Positions 30,501 through 44,843 of a stretch of 64,000 bases of DNA are shown in pieces. The translations under genes were made by a program, and so were the position numbers. The stretch is from NCBI GenBank assembly GCA_023055425.1, contig JALGPY010000004.1, positions 115,299,504 through 115,363,503 on the forward strand, in the 5' to 3' direction. Within the stretch, counting starts at the first letter, position 1. Each line of letters starts with the position of its first letter. Source of the stretch: Linanthus parryae (taxonomy: Eukaryota > Streptophyta > Magnoliopsida > Ericales > Polemoniaceae). The notes under the pieces are model-generated. The model was not told where the DNA came from. It saw only the letters and a program-made list of their open reading frames with translations, and ran no database searches.

Positions 30501-32202
30501 GAGGACGGATCTCTGGAACTCATTTGATTATTGAATCATATGAGACATGTAAGACTTATTAGGAAAAGATATGATCTTTTGGGAATCATACATATTGATG
30601 TATGAAGGCCGCTAAGCACAAATGCTAAAGATGATTTTCAGTACTTCATCATATTTACTGATAGGATCAGAGAAATATGCATTTGTGTATCTTATGAAGA
30701 AACAAAATCCTTTGAATTGTTCAAAGAATTCAGGAACGAAGTAGAGAACCGGCTTGACAAAAGTATTAGGGCTCTACGATTGGGTCGTAGAGGAGAGTAC
30801 TTGAGCCAAGAGTTTGACAAGATCTATGGTAGTGTTGGATATGATCCAAAACTCGCTCCACCTAGCACGTCACATGGGTTTGGCGTGTCTAAGAGGAAAG
30901 TTCGGACCTTGTAGGACACGGTTCGGTCCATAATGATTCAAACAGAACTTCCAGTTTACTTTTTGGGCCTATGTTCTAATTACTGCAAATTTCACACTTA
31001 ACCTTGTTTCATCAAAAACGGATTATGAAAAACACCATATGAGATATGGACTAGGAAGTGTCCTAGTATGCCATTCATAAAAATTTGGGGTTATGAAGTT
31101 TATGTAAAAGAGTTTACAAATAAACTTGGACCCAAGTCGGATAAATGTTTTGTGGGATATCCTGAAAGGGATATTATTTCTACAATCCAATCGAGAACAA
31201 ATTGTTTGTTGCTCGAACCACAATGTTTCTAGATAGAGATTGTCTCTAAATAGAAACAGTGGGAGGACAATAAAACTTGAAGGAGTTGAAGAACCACAAT
31301 AGAACATTGATCCTCTTGATGGAACATGAGAAGGATCACAAGGTGTTTTGGAGCAACCTACTCAGATAACACAAGAACCTCGTAGGTTAGGTAGGATATA
31401 TCGAGGGACTAGAGAAATAAGGATTTCTCATAACCCGTGATATATTGCTCATAAAGATGAGCCTACAACCTATGAGATGGCCACGTGTGGTCATACTCTC
31501 AGAAATGACTTGGAGCCATGAGATACGATATGGAATCCATGTATACCAACAAAGTATAGACTTTTGTGGAACCACCTGAAGGGTAGGACCCATAGGGTGC
31601 AAGTGGGTTATGAGGAAACCAACATGGATAGTAATATGATTACTTTTAAGAAAATTGGTTGGAAAGGGATTTCATGTGAGCTCATAGTATAGACTATGAC
31701 GAAATCTTTCCCCAGTTGTGATGCTTAAAGCCATTCGCATCTTGCTTGTAGCAATCTGTTTATAGATTGAATCAAGCTTCTAGGAGTTGGACTCTTCAAA
31801 TTTATGATGCAATCAAATTAGTTTGGTTCCATCAAAATTGAAGATGAGACTTGTGTTTACAAGAGGGTTAGTGGGAGCACAGTTATGTTTCTGGTCTTGT
31901 ATGTGGGGACATACTAATTATCGGGAATGATGTCCCTACTTGGCAATCTTACGTAGATTGACTAGGGAATTTATTTTTTAATGATAGAATTAGGAAAAAC
32001 GACCTATAAAGATCTGTGGAGATAGATCAAGATGGTTGTACAAATTAGGTGATAGTGCATAAATTGACAAAGGTGTTGAAATGGTTCAACATGAAAAGAA
32101 TATGGATTCTTACCCATTCACATAGAATTAGTCTTTGGAAGACTAACTGTCTTTCCAATTAGATTGGGAATGGACCGTATGAATAAGATTCACAAGATAC
32201 GC
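27526..32202 (+). pseudogene. B2 leader and decayed gag-pol remnant
   Basis: Collinear with 6052-7893 plus 22553-25260 of B1. The leader includes the G/C-rich island (27825-27975). A gag relic begins near 29190, with uninterrupted sequence at the point where D entered B1 (29380). Integrase relic at about 30590-31070, connection and RT relics to 32200. No long frame; the best local peptide (30717-30914) is a damaged integrase piece. Cut by E at 32202. Confidence 0.65.
32198..32202. other. Target-site duplication of element E, left copy
   Basis: tacgc, repeated at 38634-38638. B1 has a single copy at the matching place (agatacgccatgg, about 25262). Confidence 0.93.
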
Positions 32203-34426
32203 TGCAACACCCCCCTAATCACACGGCCGACCGGGCCGCATGTTTGGAGAGATGTCTCCGCCCGATGTGATGAACCGCATTGGGAACGGATAAGGATCGT
32301 CGGTTCACAGTTAGTACAACCATCGATAATCCAAATATAAGTATTATACATTCACAATAAAAATGACATTGTCTGAAAAATACAAATACAATAATTTACA
32401 ATGGAAATCACTAGATGAAGTCTTGCGCAGCATAATATCCTAGCTGACAGTGTCGTGAACGTCCCCCACCTTGGCATATGACATGCGGTTTTTAAAATGG
32501 CAAAAGCCGACGCAGTTTTTAAAGAAAATGATCAGCAAACGGCTGAGTAAGCTAACACCCATAGCAAGTAAACAGATTATGAGGCATATGACAGGAATAA
32601 CATATTCGCTGATAAATAAATATCAGGTATTCGCGGGAAAAGCGTTCACATTGTTTTGAGGTGTCAAACTCCGTAACGATCTCAAATTTCGTATTCCAAC
32701 CCAAAGACGTGGACCGTCTTGGGACATTACTTTTAAAAGTAATCCGCAATATCACTTTAAAACCTCAAGATGATAACTTTCACTTTTCTCAATGATAATA
32801 CAAGCGAGTCCAGAAATTCATTTTATTAACTAGTTGATACGGGGAGTGACCATATCCAATCCACAACTACTTTCTCACAAGCACAACCATAACTATACCA
32901 TAATAACAAGGAGGTTCGCGTCCTAGCGCCTCCGGCCGGAGCCATAACATAACCAATCACAATCGTAGCGTATCAGGGATATGGTACAAACCCACGCACA
33001 ACAAATTTTCACTTTACATCATTACTACTTTTCTTTCAAGATAATACAAATGTAAATCGGGAGCTCCAAGTAAAGCCGATGTGGCAATTTTCATAACATT
33101 AGGTATATGGGATACATTTGAATTTGAGCAATATGTGAGCGGTGTGCTACTTTTGAATAATCGTGGCCCTTGAACTAGATAATCGGGGCATAAAATGGTA
33201 GTCGTGTTTGGGACGGTGCTTTCTCATTTCGCAATATAGTTTAGACAATAAGATATTAGATGTTCGTCTTTCGGATTCGTTATTTAGATTTGGATACCAA
33301 TTTCATGCAATATTTCCAAAGCAGAGTTTTTCAAAAGCAAGTAAACAACTCAAATAAAACATGTATAGTAGTAGCATTTCAAAATTAACACACGCGATAC
33401 GCGAAGGAGAGAAAGACACACGAGGCTAGGCATATTATCTTACCTCAAATCATAATGTCAAGAAGCTCGAGATAGCCGTCATGCTTAGTCCCTTGTTTAC
33501 GACTTGTCGCCTACAAATTTATACCTCCTAATCAATACACGTCCAACTAATTATTTTGCTTGCCAACTCTATGATTATTTAATCACGATTTAATCCCCGT
33601 TCATAAAAATATTATTTTCATTATATGACTACTTTTAAACAACTATCATTTAGTTGATATCTTACTCAGAAATACCTAAACATACTTCCGTTTAGTTATT
33701 TTCAAGAGAACAATATAATCATACTATATTTAAATTAACTTTTTAGATAATCTCTTTTAAATTAACTAACTATATTTTTCCGAAAATCTCCTCACCATTT
33801 ATTTTAGTTTACAATAAAAAGGCTATAATTATAATGTGATAACATAGTCAATTTTTCATAAAAGTTCTTTTATCAATTTATTTATTTAACAATAATGTTT
33901 AAGTAATGAATTTGAAATATAGATTATCAATTTAGATTAGTTTAAAGAAAATCAGATTGTGCAAATAACCACTAGCTCCCCTAGTAGTTTATGACCCATC
34001 ACATACTACCTTAAAGTTTTCGTTAAATACAAAAATCACCCCCTTCATCATCTTCCTCAACTTTCTCCAATCTCAACCCATGAATCTTGTTATTAGTTGA
34101 TACCCATTCAATTTCATTGATATATAACTCAAATTCAAGTTAAAACATTCAGATTTGTGCCAAAATTATTGAAATCGGTTACCGAATCACCAAGAACACA
34201 AGGGGCGGCGTTGGGTCGTGGTTTCGCCCAAAAATATGGTGCTCTGGTGGATGGGTCGTCGGAATCGGACCTCCATAGGTTCGGTCGGACCCCTAGGAAG
34301 GTCGGGGAGTCGCCAGAAGAGGCGGAGGGGCACGGGGCGCTGAGCTCCCGTCGGGTCGGCCTTCGGGTCTGCTTCGGCGGTGGCTCTAGGCCGCCGCTGC
34401 TCCTGCTGCTGCCTTGGTCGCAGAGA

Positions 34427-34491
<65 letters not shown>

Positions 34492-35177
34492 AGGTGGCGA
34501 CGGTGGTGTTCCCGTCGAATCTGCGTCGTCAATGGTGGCCTTTGGCCCTGTTGCCGGCTCTGTTCTTCTTCGGACGGAACAGAGAAGAGAGGGAGGGAGA
34601 GAGAGACAGGGGAAGAGAAGAGATAGGGAGAAACGGAAAAGAAGGGTGGTGGTGGAGATGGTGGTGCTGGTGGTGTGTCTCCCGACGGTGGTGATGGTGT
34701 TGGTGAGGTGGGTTTGTTCTCTACAGGAGAAGGAAGGGGAGTTGGGGGATTATATGGTGTTACAATCATAGGTTGTGTTAGGTCCAACTAGGTCCAACTA
34801 GGTCTTAGTCAAGGTCAATTGGTCTTGGTCAAATGGCCAATGGGTTTTAAGTCATAGTCAATTGGCCAATAAGGAAGCTTGGGGAGAATGTTTTAGTGCT
34901 CTTGGTGCACTCTTAGGTAGATGAAAAATTATAGTATACTTGTAGTACCAAAATTAGGGTTATAAACTTTTATTTAATTAGATTATCTTGGTAGATTTAG
35001 TATAACTAAATAAATTAACTTATAAAGTAAAATAAGAGTCATATACTAGTCTCCAATTAAACTATGATTTTTTTTAAAAAAAAATAACCAAATAAGTTTT
35101 TAACAATTTATGAAAATACTTAACCGGTCGCGTGCCAAATTACTAATTTACCCTTAATATAAAAATGGGGTGTTACA
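32203..35177 (-). repeat. E 3' LTR (2,975 bp)
   Basis: Nearly collinear with 35543-38633. The length difference is mainly in the AG microsatellite. A frame at 34157-34498 (GAALGRGFAQKYGALVDG and so on) recurs in the other LTR, but it has no recognisable function and runs into the repeat. Confidence 0.85.
34430..34490. repeat. (AG)30 microsatellite in E 3' LTR
   Basis: An uninterrupted AG dinucleotide run of about 60 bp. Confidence 0.95.
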
Positions 35178-35190
35178 TCCTTCCCCCCTT
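35178..35190 (-). other. E polypurine tract
   Basis: On the minus strand aaggggggaagga directly precedes the TGTAACACCCC start of the 3' LTR. Confidence 0.8.
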
Positions 35191-35528
35191 AAAATGAGCT
35201 TCGTCCTCGAAGCTAGCACTGATAGTTAAGGAAGCAAAGTCATAGAAAGGTTCTAGAGCCCACGGCATCACTACTCGTCTCGACAACTAAACAAAATAAA
35301 GAGGTAACAATGATCTCACATTCCCATCAATAACACGGGTAATCACGTCACGACTAATAGCTATTCCAGATGACAAGATTCGCAGTTCCGTACTGAGCTA
35401 TCCCACAATCCCCCGGCTGGTTTAATTTTTATTACCGGTTTTAGTAGTCCTATATCACTTTTAAATTCTGAAAATATGTTTATTTTATTTAGAGGAATTC
35501 GGACGGTCGCACTAACTTAGAACCGTCG
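35191..35528 (-). other. E internal domain, non-coding
   Basis: About 340 bp between the polypurine tract and primer site. It has no frame of note; only the sequence next to the tract (cgaggacgaagctcatttt on the minus strand) is typical of chromovirus 3' ends. Confidence 0.6.
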
Positions 35529-35540
35529 GCTCTAATACCA
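35529..35540 (-). other. E primer-binding site
   Basis: On the minus strand TGGTATTAGAGC, one mismatch from the iMet tRNA complement TGGTATCAGAGC, two bases from the LTR. Confidence 0.75.
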
Positions 35541-35542
35541 AC

Positions 35543-38633
<3,091 letters not shown>

Positions 38634-38964
38634 TACGCCATGTTATGTACTGGGCCAGATGTGTCATGTGGTATGACACAAGGATACTAGTCAAATCCGG
38701 GTGAGCGTCACTGGATAATTATCAAGATTACCCTTAAGTACTTGAGAAGAACTAAAGGATGAATTCTTGATAAATGGAGGATAGGAAGAGTTTACTGTAA
38801 GGGGTTACAGTGATGCGAACTTCAAATTTGACAAAGAAGATTTCAGATTATAAGTCGAGTTTTAAGTTTTGCCTTAGTGGGAGCGACTGTGAGCTGGAGA
38901 GGTTCCAGGCAAGATTCACTCACTGATTCTAAATAGAGGACTGAGTAAATTACTGCATGAGATG
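38634..38964 (+). pseudogene. B2 decayed RT/RNase H remnant between E and F
   Basis: Collinear with about 25262-25590 of B1. It contains relics of the copia RNase H end, for example agttttgccttagtgggagc. Cut by F after agatg. Confidence 0.6.
38960..38964. other. Target-site duplication of element F, left copy
   Basis: agatg, repeated at 46487-46491. B1 has ataagatgcattt at the matching site. Confidence 0.93.
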
Positions 38965-40650
38965 TGACACGATTTCTTACGTGTATACGCAAGTGCACGG
39001 TCGAAGTAATAAAGTGTGAGTATTGAAACTCAGGTTGTCGATCCCACGAGGACAGATAGTAGATTTATTATTAATTAGAGATTAAATCTAAAGAGTGTAA
39101 TTGAAATAACAGGAGGAAAGTTGTTGATTTGAGAAATTGTCACCCCCAATCAAGTGACTATATTAAACTGACTAAAAGACAATATTTTTTGGATTTTTAT
39201 AATTAAACAAGGTTTGATTAAATAAGGAGAAGAACTAGGCGATCTATGGATCACCTAGGGCATTAGACAATTCCGGATATTGCTTTGAAACACGTAATGA
39301 TGAATATGCTCTTGATCACGTTTAACTACTTACAATATTCTTTCGATCTCATGTAAGTCTATGCTAGATTCAATAGTCGTCATCTGTCGATCCATAAACT
39401 ATATCACCTAACAAGCATTACGAATAATCCTACGTTTTGATCCAACCCTAACATTTCGCCTTTCGGTCCATCATGATACGGGGTTGCTAGCAATCCTAGA
39501 TTCATGAGAGCTAATCAATCTTCACCTGTCAGTCCATCAATCTTTCACCAAGTAGATACCCTAGTTCATGACGCTAAGGTAGCATAAAATTAAGAACAAG
39601 ATTACTAGAAGATGCAAATTCACTATTACTTTAAGCTATGAACGATTGAGTTATTATCATCATCTACAATGGTCATTCCTATCATCCCTAAGCGTTTCAT
39701 TAGCTTTAGATCAAGGATACACAATATAAGAAGAAAGATAATCAACATTAACCAATCCAAATGCATGAATCAATAAGCAACAATCCGGAAAGCTTGTCTA
39801 ACAAAACCCAAGGATCTCCATAGAGCCTGGCAGAGTAAACTACTCAAATATACTGTAAATAAAAGCTAACAAGTTCGTAGTATTGAGAAACGATAGAAAA
39901 GATAGGAGGGATAGTCAAACTCGTGACGAAATTCGCGTTGCGGCGACTCCGGCGTGGTTCTTCATGCCCCTCGTGCTCCCTAGCGTTCCTCCATGGTTCC
40001 CCAGCAGCTTCTTCTGTGATTTAGGTCTAAGAATGCATTCCCCAGCAGCTTCTTCTGTGATTCAGGTCTAAGAATGTGTTCCCCAAGGCCTGGGCACGCT
40101 TTTTAATGAAATATGGCCGAAATTGCACTTCAGCCTCTCCAGTTTGTAATTCCCGGACAGAATTATTTGCTGATCTTGCGCGGGCTGTATCTCCCTCATA
40201 CAGACTCTTCTTTGGGCCTACCATCTATCGTTTGAAATCTAAGGATGTCTACTTTCCAATGCCGCAGGCCTTGCTCCAAACTTCTTTGTAGATTTTCCTG
40301 GGCATCGAAAAGAGTGCAGGCTGGTCCTGTGTGACTTTTCCAACTTTGCTTCGTTTTTGCGTCTCGTTTTCTCCTCTTCATCTAGCTCCATTCCAAGCAT
40401 ATCCAAGCCTCTCATAAGCTCCATTTCACCTCTTTTACCTGAGATACACAACACTAAACAACCCGTGCAATTATCATAGCAAATATGAGAGAAAACATGC
40501 ACAAATAGGCTAGAAACACAACTTTTCACTCTTAGGCTTGTAAGTCATCAATTCCACATATTAACGCACATATAACATATAAATCACGTGAAATAAGCCT
40601 ATTGCAAGTAATATGGAAGTATAAAAATAACTCTTAAAAGAGAGTTATCA
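38965..40650 (-). repeat. F 3' LTR (1,686 bp)
   Basis: Collinear with 44844-46486. A 27 bp-class internal duplication (tccccagcagcttcttctgtga, 39999 and 40039) is present in both LTRs. It keeps about 45 bp near 40080-40125 that the other LTR lacks. Confidence 0.87.
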
Positions 40651-40668
40651 AATACCCCCACACTTAGC
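40651..40668 (-). other. F polypurine tract
   Basis: On the minus strand gctaagtgtgggggtatt precedes the TGATAACTC LTR start, preceded in turn by a tgctcgggacgagcaaa hairpin. This arrangement is typical of tRNA-Asp-primed plant gypsy elements. Confidence 0.75.
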
Positions 40669-43600
40669 TTTTGCTCGTCCCGAGCAAAATAACTATTTAC
40701 TAGCCAACTCAAGACGCAAACGACTCTACACGACTCACGACTATGCAACTACATGATATATACAACGCAACTCAATTATGTACAATGCAATAGAATAAAC
40801 AACATTTTTTTTTCTTTTTCTGAGATTGGGCAACCTCTCTATCATAAACCGAAATCATCAAGTCCTCACAAGCTCACTTTGAAATTTCACGACACGTAGC
40901 AAGAAATGTTATATGGTGATCCTATGCGCAAGCTCACTAAGGAGTCCCCAAACATCCACCAAACCAAACCAAGATACGACACGTCTTTTGACTCGGAGGG
41001 TCTAGGCATCTCAAGTCACTATGTGGTCTTTCTTCGCCAAGTCATTTGAGGTTTTCAGACCCTCTTAGCCGTTATTACTTTTAAAGTGCAAATTATCCCA
41101 TTGACGGGAGACACAACTCCTGTGTAATACGGCTTGACTTTAGTTTCCCTCTTAAGCTCTACATTGGATTGAATCCAAATTTTCCGCGCGAACGGAAGCA
41201 CATTAGGTTGTTTCTCCTTGAAGCACATTTTTTTTTTCAGATTTTTCATTTTTCTTTTATTTCCTCCACTGTTTTTTACAACCGTGCATTAGAGCTTAAG
41301 AGTGTGGGCTTTTTAGGATTTTCTCTTGGAACCACCTTAAGGGATGGTGTGTACGCTCCCCGGATTCGCTTAGGCCGAAGACTCGTACCACATGAAACCG
41401 ACTCTACACTAAGGTCCACCCCAGATTCCAAGAGTCCACAAGTTTCCACGGAAAACGGATTATTCAACCACCTAGAGACTCAATCCTCCTAGCACACTAA
41501 AGAAGTCAAAAGTATGCCCGTTATCTACCTTCACCATTCCCGAATACCCGGGACATCCTGTCGTGAGACTTGCGCACAAAATACTAAAATTAAATTATTC
41601 CTACTACGGTGCTTCATACTCTCATGAGCTCTTTCACTGGATTCTCTTTTGTTTCTAGGTCTTAAGTTGCCCAATTTTCAAAAATTTTCATTTTTATGAT
41701 TTTTTTTTTTTTTTTTTATTTTGTACTTTTTATTTTTTAATATTTTCCTAAACTCTATATGCATTTGGCCAACTCGACTAACCACAAGACAATTGGGTAG
41801 GGGACTCAATAAAAATAAAGTGTAACCTAAACATAAACTACACTAAAACTAAGCACAATACAACAATATATTTAAATACGACTCGGACTACATGTACTAC
41901 ATTGACTCACAATACGACAATCTAATCTACATGTAACTAGCGATGCAGACACGGACACGGCTAGCAAATAGCTAAAAATCCACCCCCCCACACTTGAGCG
42001 CTTCGTTGTCCTCAACGAATTTAGAGATAAAACAGAGGTCTCGACATTCAAATGCGAGGGAGGTGATTCTACTCGGAGTCAACGTCATGGCACAAGAAGG
42101 TAGCTACAACAAATTTAGAGATAATTCAAGCTACGTGCACGTCACAAGTTGTGTATATCGAATTAAGCAAGTACCCAAGTATTCCCTAGGATTCTAACAG
42201 TTAATCACAGCGGTGACTAAGCACCGTGACAAAGTAGTCAAAATAAAACCCTAGAGCAAGTACGATGTGCCTAAACGATAAGTAAAGAGAGAGAGAAAAG
42301 TACTCACAACCGACACAAGGTCGGGGACGAAATCGGAGAGGTGTTGTCTGAGATAGCAAGAACAATCCCCAAGAAAATATTGTGCGGAACAATGCAGGCT
42401 TCCTTGCGGTCGAGTGTGTGAGACACACCGGGGTCGATTGATCAGCTGCTGCTAACGAAAATAGAGCGAAGAATCCCCAAGCTCGTGATGTGAGCTCCCG
42501 TAACGGTCAAGTGTGAACTAGCACACCGGGGTCGATATCTTCGTTTATTTTCTTCTTTGTATCTCTGAAAAATCATGTCAGCTACTCAAAGTTTTCAGTC
42601 ATGTTGATCCAAGCAGCAACTCAGATGTACTGTGCCCTTCATGGAATTTGATAAGTTTCACCCAGTAGGTAGCTACAACTTCATTCAAATTCTCTAGCAG
42701 TGGCAAGATCAACAAATCTTCGGAAAATAACAGCAGTGGACCCCACACTTAAACAACTATAGCAGATGCACACACCGCCACATAGAACAGTGAGTCATCG
42801 TTCAAGCATCAATTCTTCCCGAAAAAAAAATCGAATTCAGCCTTGAAACTCTGATCTATAGATTCACTGATTCTTCAAAATCTGAGTTCGGTTTCACGGT
42901 CGTAGACTCGCTCGAAATTAGTCGGAATTAATGGCTGATCAATAACAACTTGGCGGGTTTCAATTCACAGTTAGGAGTTTTCACTAACTGGGTTTCTGGT
43001 CGGGCGGTCGAACATGGGGGTTCGTGGGTTGCTCAGGTTTGTGTGCTGCGATTCGAGGACTGGGGTTGTGATTGGAGTCGATCTGGATGTGAATCGGTTG
43101 TGGTGGGTTTCGGGGGTTGGGTTGTTCGGGTTTTGGCTGACCTTGTGGCCGGAATCCATGGCGAAGATTCGCCTGGTTCAGTGGTGGAGGCGGTGATAAT
43201 TAGGGGAAACGGGGTCTGCCGTGGGTTGAGCGGAGATGGAGCAGAGGTGGTTCAGAGGCGGTGATTGGAGCAGAGAGAGATGGTGGCCGGAGTTGGGGTG
43301 CAGCGATGGCTGCTGTTTGTTCAATCGGGTTGAAGGCCGAAAAGGGCAGAGGGGATTCAGAGGTGTTGCTGTGGTTCCGAGGTTCAGGTTGCCTTCGGTG
43401 GTGGTAGCCAGTGCTCTGCGTTGCGGCGGAGGCTGGGTTTGTTTGGTGGACCATGGGTTTGCCGGAGAAGGGAGAGATGGTAGTCTGGGATGGAACATCC
43501 GTCGGTGTTTAGAGATGGGGAGGCGCCTGGCGACGGTGGTGGGTTTCGAGCGATTCAGTGAGAGGAAAGGGCGGAGAAAGGGTTTGATGGAGGCTTCGGT

Positions 43601-43764
43601 GGCTGTGGCGATGGCTGCGGTGGTTTGGTGGCTGGGGTTAACAGAGAAGAAGGAGAAGACGACGATGGGGAAGAAGATGGGGTTGGGTTTGGTAATTTGC
43701 ATATGCCTCCCCTGGTGCAAAAAAAACATTCGACGGGGTCCTGAATGACGTTTTTAGCACTTTG
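40669..43764 (-). other. F internal region without recognisable genes
   Basis: About 3.1 kb. T-runs at 40807 and 41700-41718. A second purine-tract-like motif (minus strand aagtgtgggggggtgg) lies at 41981-41996, followed inward by ttcgttgaggacaacgaa. 42950-43700 is G-rich on the plus strand and open in several frames on both strands by composition alone; I see no motif there. Confidence 0.5.
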
Positions 43765-44691
43765 TTAAATCAGCACAAACCACCCCCTGTTGCGCGGAAA
43801 AAGTTTTTCACGCCATTTTTTCTTCTTCCACCATCTCTTCTCTTTCAACTTCTTCTCAATTGAGCACAAACAAATTCTCACACGGATCGCAAATCGCAAC
43901 AACGATGAACACGAGTTGCACAAGTGAAAAATCGTCGGAAACTTTTTCTTCTTCTTCCAATTCATAAGAATCGACATCATAACGATTTCACAAATAATCT
44001 CAAGTCTCCCATGCCGTGAAAATAGATCAATGTCCTCATTGATTGTTTTCTCAATTCGCAGTATTTTCAATGAAGATTTAAACGGTAAGCCATAAAATAT
44101 GAAAGTTTGAATACCTTTATCTCCTTCATATGAAGCACCCGAATCATCAATTACTTCAATTTCGACGTCTTTCTCATCTTCATCAAGCTCACACATGAGA
44201 TGGTCCATCACATTCACAATCGGAGAGTCAAGTTCGTCAATATTGAATCCATGAAGAAGACTTTCAATCTCACCGAAAACAGCATTATGCTTCTCCTCCA
44301 TACTTGATTCAAGCCATGAATCGATGTTTGGACATGTTGGGATACACAATGGCTCATCATCATCTTCTTTGAACGTTGGGAAGGTTAGAGCATCTTCAAC
44401 ATTAGAATAGAGACTAAGTTGTGCGTCCACAAGTGCCGTTTCCATTCCCAATTGTGTTGCTCGTTGCTTCCATTCTTTAACATTTGGAATCATCTCCTCA
44501 AGCATCCAACCAAGGAAGAACATTAAGCTAGTAGGAGGAGTTGGGTCATTAGGCCGAAAAATATAGAGTTGTATCTCCATGGCAACCCTCTCTCTAGTGC
44601 CATCCACATGGCCCTCCTTCACGATTTTCCAACCCGCAAGGTTGCATACTTCAATTATGCTCGCAAAACGATGATCTTTCTCATCCCCCAT
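43765..44691 (-). CDS. Unrecognised protein downstream of the F primer site
   Basis: First ATG at 44691, 308 codons, about 130 bp inside the primer site, so it would be the first frame on the element RNA. The first 95 residues look globular (MGDEKDHRFASIIEVCNLAG, then RERVAMEIQLYIFRPND and a hydrophobic TSLMFFLGWMLEEMI). The middle is very acidic (ELDEDEKDVEIEVIDDSG). The last 80 residues are Lys/Trp-rich and probably read through low-complexity DNA. There is no zinc knuckle, protease, RT or integrase motif and it does not look like Gag. It could be a captured host fragment or an element-specific accessory protein. Upstream in frame there is no other ATG after the primer site. Confidence 0.5.
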   Translation of the reverse strand: MGDEKDHRFASIIEVCNLAGWKIVKEGHVDGTRERVAMEIQLYIFRPNDPTPPTSLMFFLGWMLEEMIPNVKEWKQRATQLGMETALVDAQLSLYSNVEDALTFPTFKEDDDEPLCIPTCPNIDSWLESSMEEKHNAVFGEIESLLHGFNIDELDSPIVNVMDHLMCELDEDEKDVEIEVIDDSGASYEGDKGIQTFIFYGLPFKSSLKILRIEKTINEDIDLFSRHGRLEIICEIVMMSILMNWKKKKKFPTIFHLCNSCSSLLRFAIRVRICLCSIEKKLKEKRWWKKKKWREKLFPRNRGWFVLI

Positions 44692-44818
44692 GCTTATAGA
44701 TAACCTGCCCACCAAAGATCTCAAGAAATACCGTGAGGTGATAAGAATAGATAATAAAATAAATAAATAAATAAAAATAAACTCCCTAAACTAATTTCTA
44801 ATTAACCAATCTACCGTT

Positions 44819-44837
44819 GTCCCCGGCAACGGCGCCA
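44819..44837 (-). other. F primer-binding site (tRNA-Asp)
   Basis: On the minus strand TGGCGCCGTTGCCGGGGAC, a long match to the 3' end of plant tRNA-Asp, a few bases after the LTR. Confidence 0.88.
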
Positions 44838-44843
44838 AAAACT

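Noticed and set aside
34157..34771. Long Arg/Glu-repeat frame in the E LTR (and its copy at 37509-37898)
   Set aside because: The Arg-Glu repeat is just the AG microsatellite translated. The leading part recurs only because LTRs are duplicates.
43178..43748. Overlapping long frames on both strands in F
   Set aside because: Openness follows from G-rich composition; no motif, and frames exist in several phases at once.
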